A stretch of 20,507 nucleotides of DNA from Welwitschia mirabilis (Eukaryota > Gnetophyta > Gnetopsida > Welwitschiales), in the NCBI GenBank assembly GCA_051453625.1, contig JBOZIK010000001.1:64098356-64118862 (forward strand), given 5' to 3'. Below are positions 19,949 to 20,507 of the stretch, piece after piece (positions within the stretch are counted from its first letter, which is position 1; each line of letters opens with the position of its first letter). The notes under the pieces were generated by a model. It was given only the letters and a program-made list of their open reading frames with translations, was not told the DNA's origin and did no database searches. A program made the translations under genes and the position numbers.

Positions 19949-20507
19949 TGTTTTTCCAATTAATGTCAAACTAATGTCTTTTATATATCAAATTTTGTAT
20001 AGTTTGTCCAAAAGAGTTTAAGGTTTTTACAAGTTAAAATATCAAAATAAAAAATGCACTAGAAACCTATTTATTTTTTCACCCTCTATAAGGGTCGACT
20101 GAATCCTTAAGGGGTTAACTACACCTAAAGTTATTAAAAGAAAATGGACTACATCCAAAGGGATCAACCAGATTTTGATAGGATTGATGGACCTATAACT
20201 TAAAGAGCTAGTGTCCCTAAACCAAATGACAAGGAGTCGATTAGACTTTTATAGGTTTGACAAAATTTGAGAACCTAACAGATAGTATTCCCAGATTGAA
20301 AGATCAAGGATTGATTGGACCTAGGATAGGATTAACCGAACTAGATTAAATAGATCCAAATGGGGACAACTAGATAGGAAAATGTAAAAACTTGAGGTGA
20401 TCAAATCTTTCTCTCAAGAAACCTATGTAGCTCATAGCACCACATGGGGTTAACTAGATTTTTATGGCGCTGACCAGATGGAGCAGAAAAGAAATTTTTC
20501 TAAACAT
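19949..20507 (+). mobile_element. LTR fragment, second family, runs off the right edge
   Basis: Starts TGTTTTTCCAATTAATGTCA and continues AACTAATGTCTTTTAT, like the minus-strand start of the LTR at 8580-8885. From about 20090 it carries palindrome-derived motifs (gggtcgactg, ggggttaact, ggatcaacca, ggggttaact). No purine tract precedes it, so it may be a 5' or a solo LTR. It truncates the gypsy protease remnant. Confidence 0.6.

Noticed and set aside
1-20507. A host protein-coding gene or a new defence-type system
   Set aside because: All recognisable coding similarity belongs to retrotransposon domains; no intact ORF over 104 codons and no exon-intron structure could be supported.

Overview
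The window looks like heterochromatic nuclear DNA of a land plant. It is very AT-rich (about 30% GC by eye, not computed), carries two 10-N scaffold gaps, and consists almost entirely of decayed, nested LTR retrotransposons. I find no intact gene, no host exon structure, no rRNA or tRNA gene and no CRISPR. The plant assignment rests on initiator-tRNA-Met primer sites (TGGTATCAGAGC type), a Sirevirus-like Ty1/copia element and an Athila/Tat-like Ty3/gypsy gag-protease. The species cannot be read from the sequence; a monocot would be a reasonable guess only.

Region A (1-8579) is one large minus-strand element of Ty3/gypsy style. Its two LTRs of almost 4 kb are 1-3685 (3' LTR, cut by the window edge) and about 4630-8579 (5' LTR). 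In the terminal 145 bp I counted 14 differences between them. The LTRs begin TGTRTCACATYCC on the minus strand. Between them lies only about 0.95 kb: an array of degenerate LTR-end plus primer-binding-site units with a ~62-bp period, a 32-bp tandem repeat, a possible gag remnant and a gap. Both LTRs carry a tRNA-like segment with pol III A and B boxes.

Region B (8580-8885) is a truncated minus-strand LTR of a second family. A related LTR, on the plus strand, runs off the right edge (19949-20507). Region C (8886-10156 plus 18935-19948) is a plus-strand Ty3/gypsy gag-protease remnant, split in two by region D.

Region D (10157-18934) is a complete but dead Ty1/copia element on the minus strand, most like a Sirevirus. 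Reading leftwards it has a 5' LTR, PBS, gag with a damaged zinc knuckle, a coiled-coil gag tail, protease, GAG-pre-integrase, integrase, reverse transcriptase, RNase H, an extra third ORF resembling the plant transposon/envelope-like proteins of Sireviruses, repeated polypurine tracts, and a 3' LTR. A probable 5-bp target duplication (taaaa/taaga) flanks it. Four catalytic aspartates of integrase and RT now read as asparagine, and many other lesions are transitions.

The strongest non-routine observations are the primer-site array, the tRNA-like segment inside the long LTRs, the decaying GTCGAC palindromes shared by two LTR families, the third ORF with several polypurine tracts, and the transition-biased loss of catalytic residues. 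No new functional system is evident.
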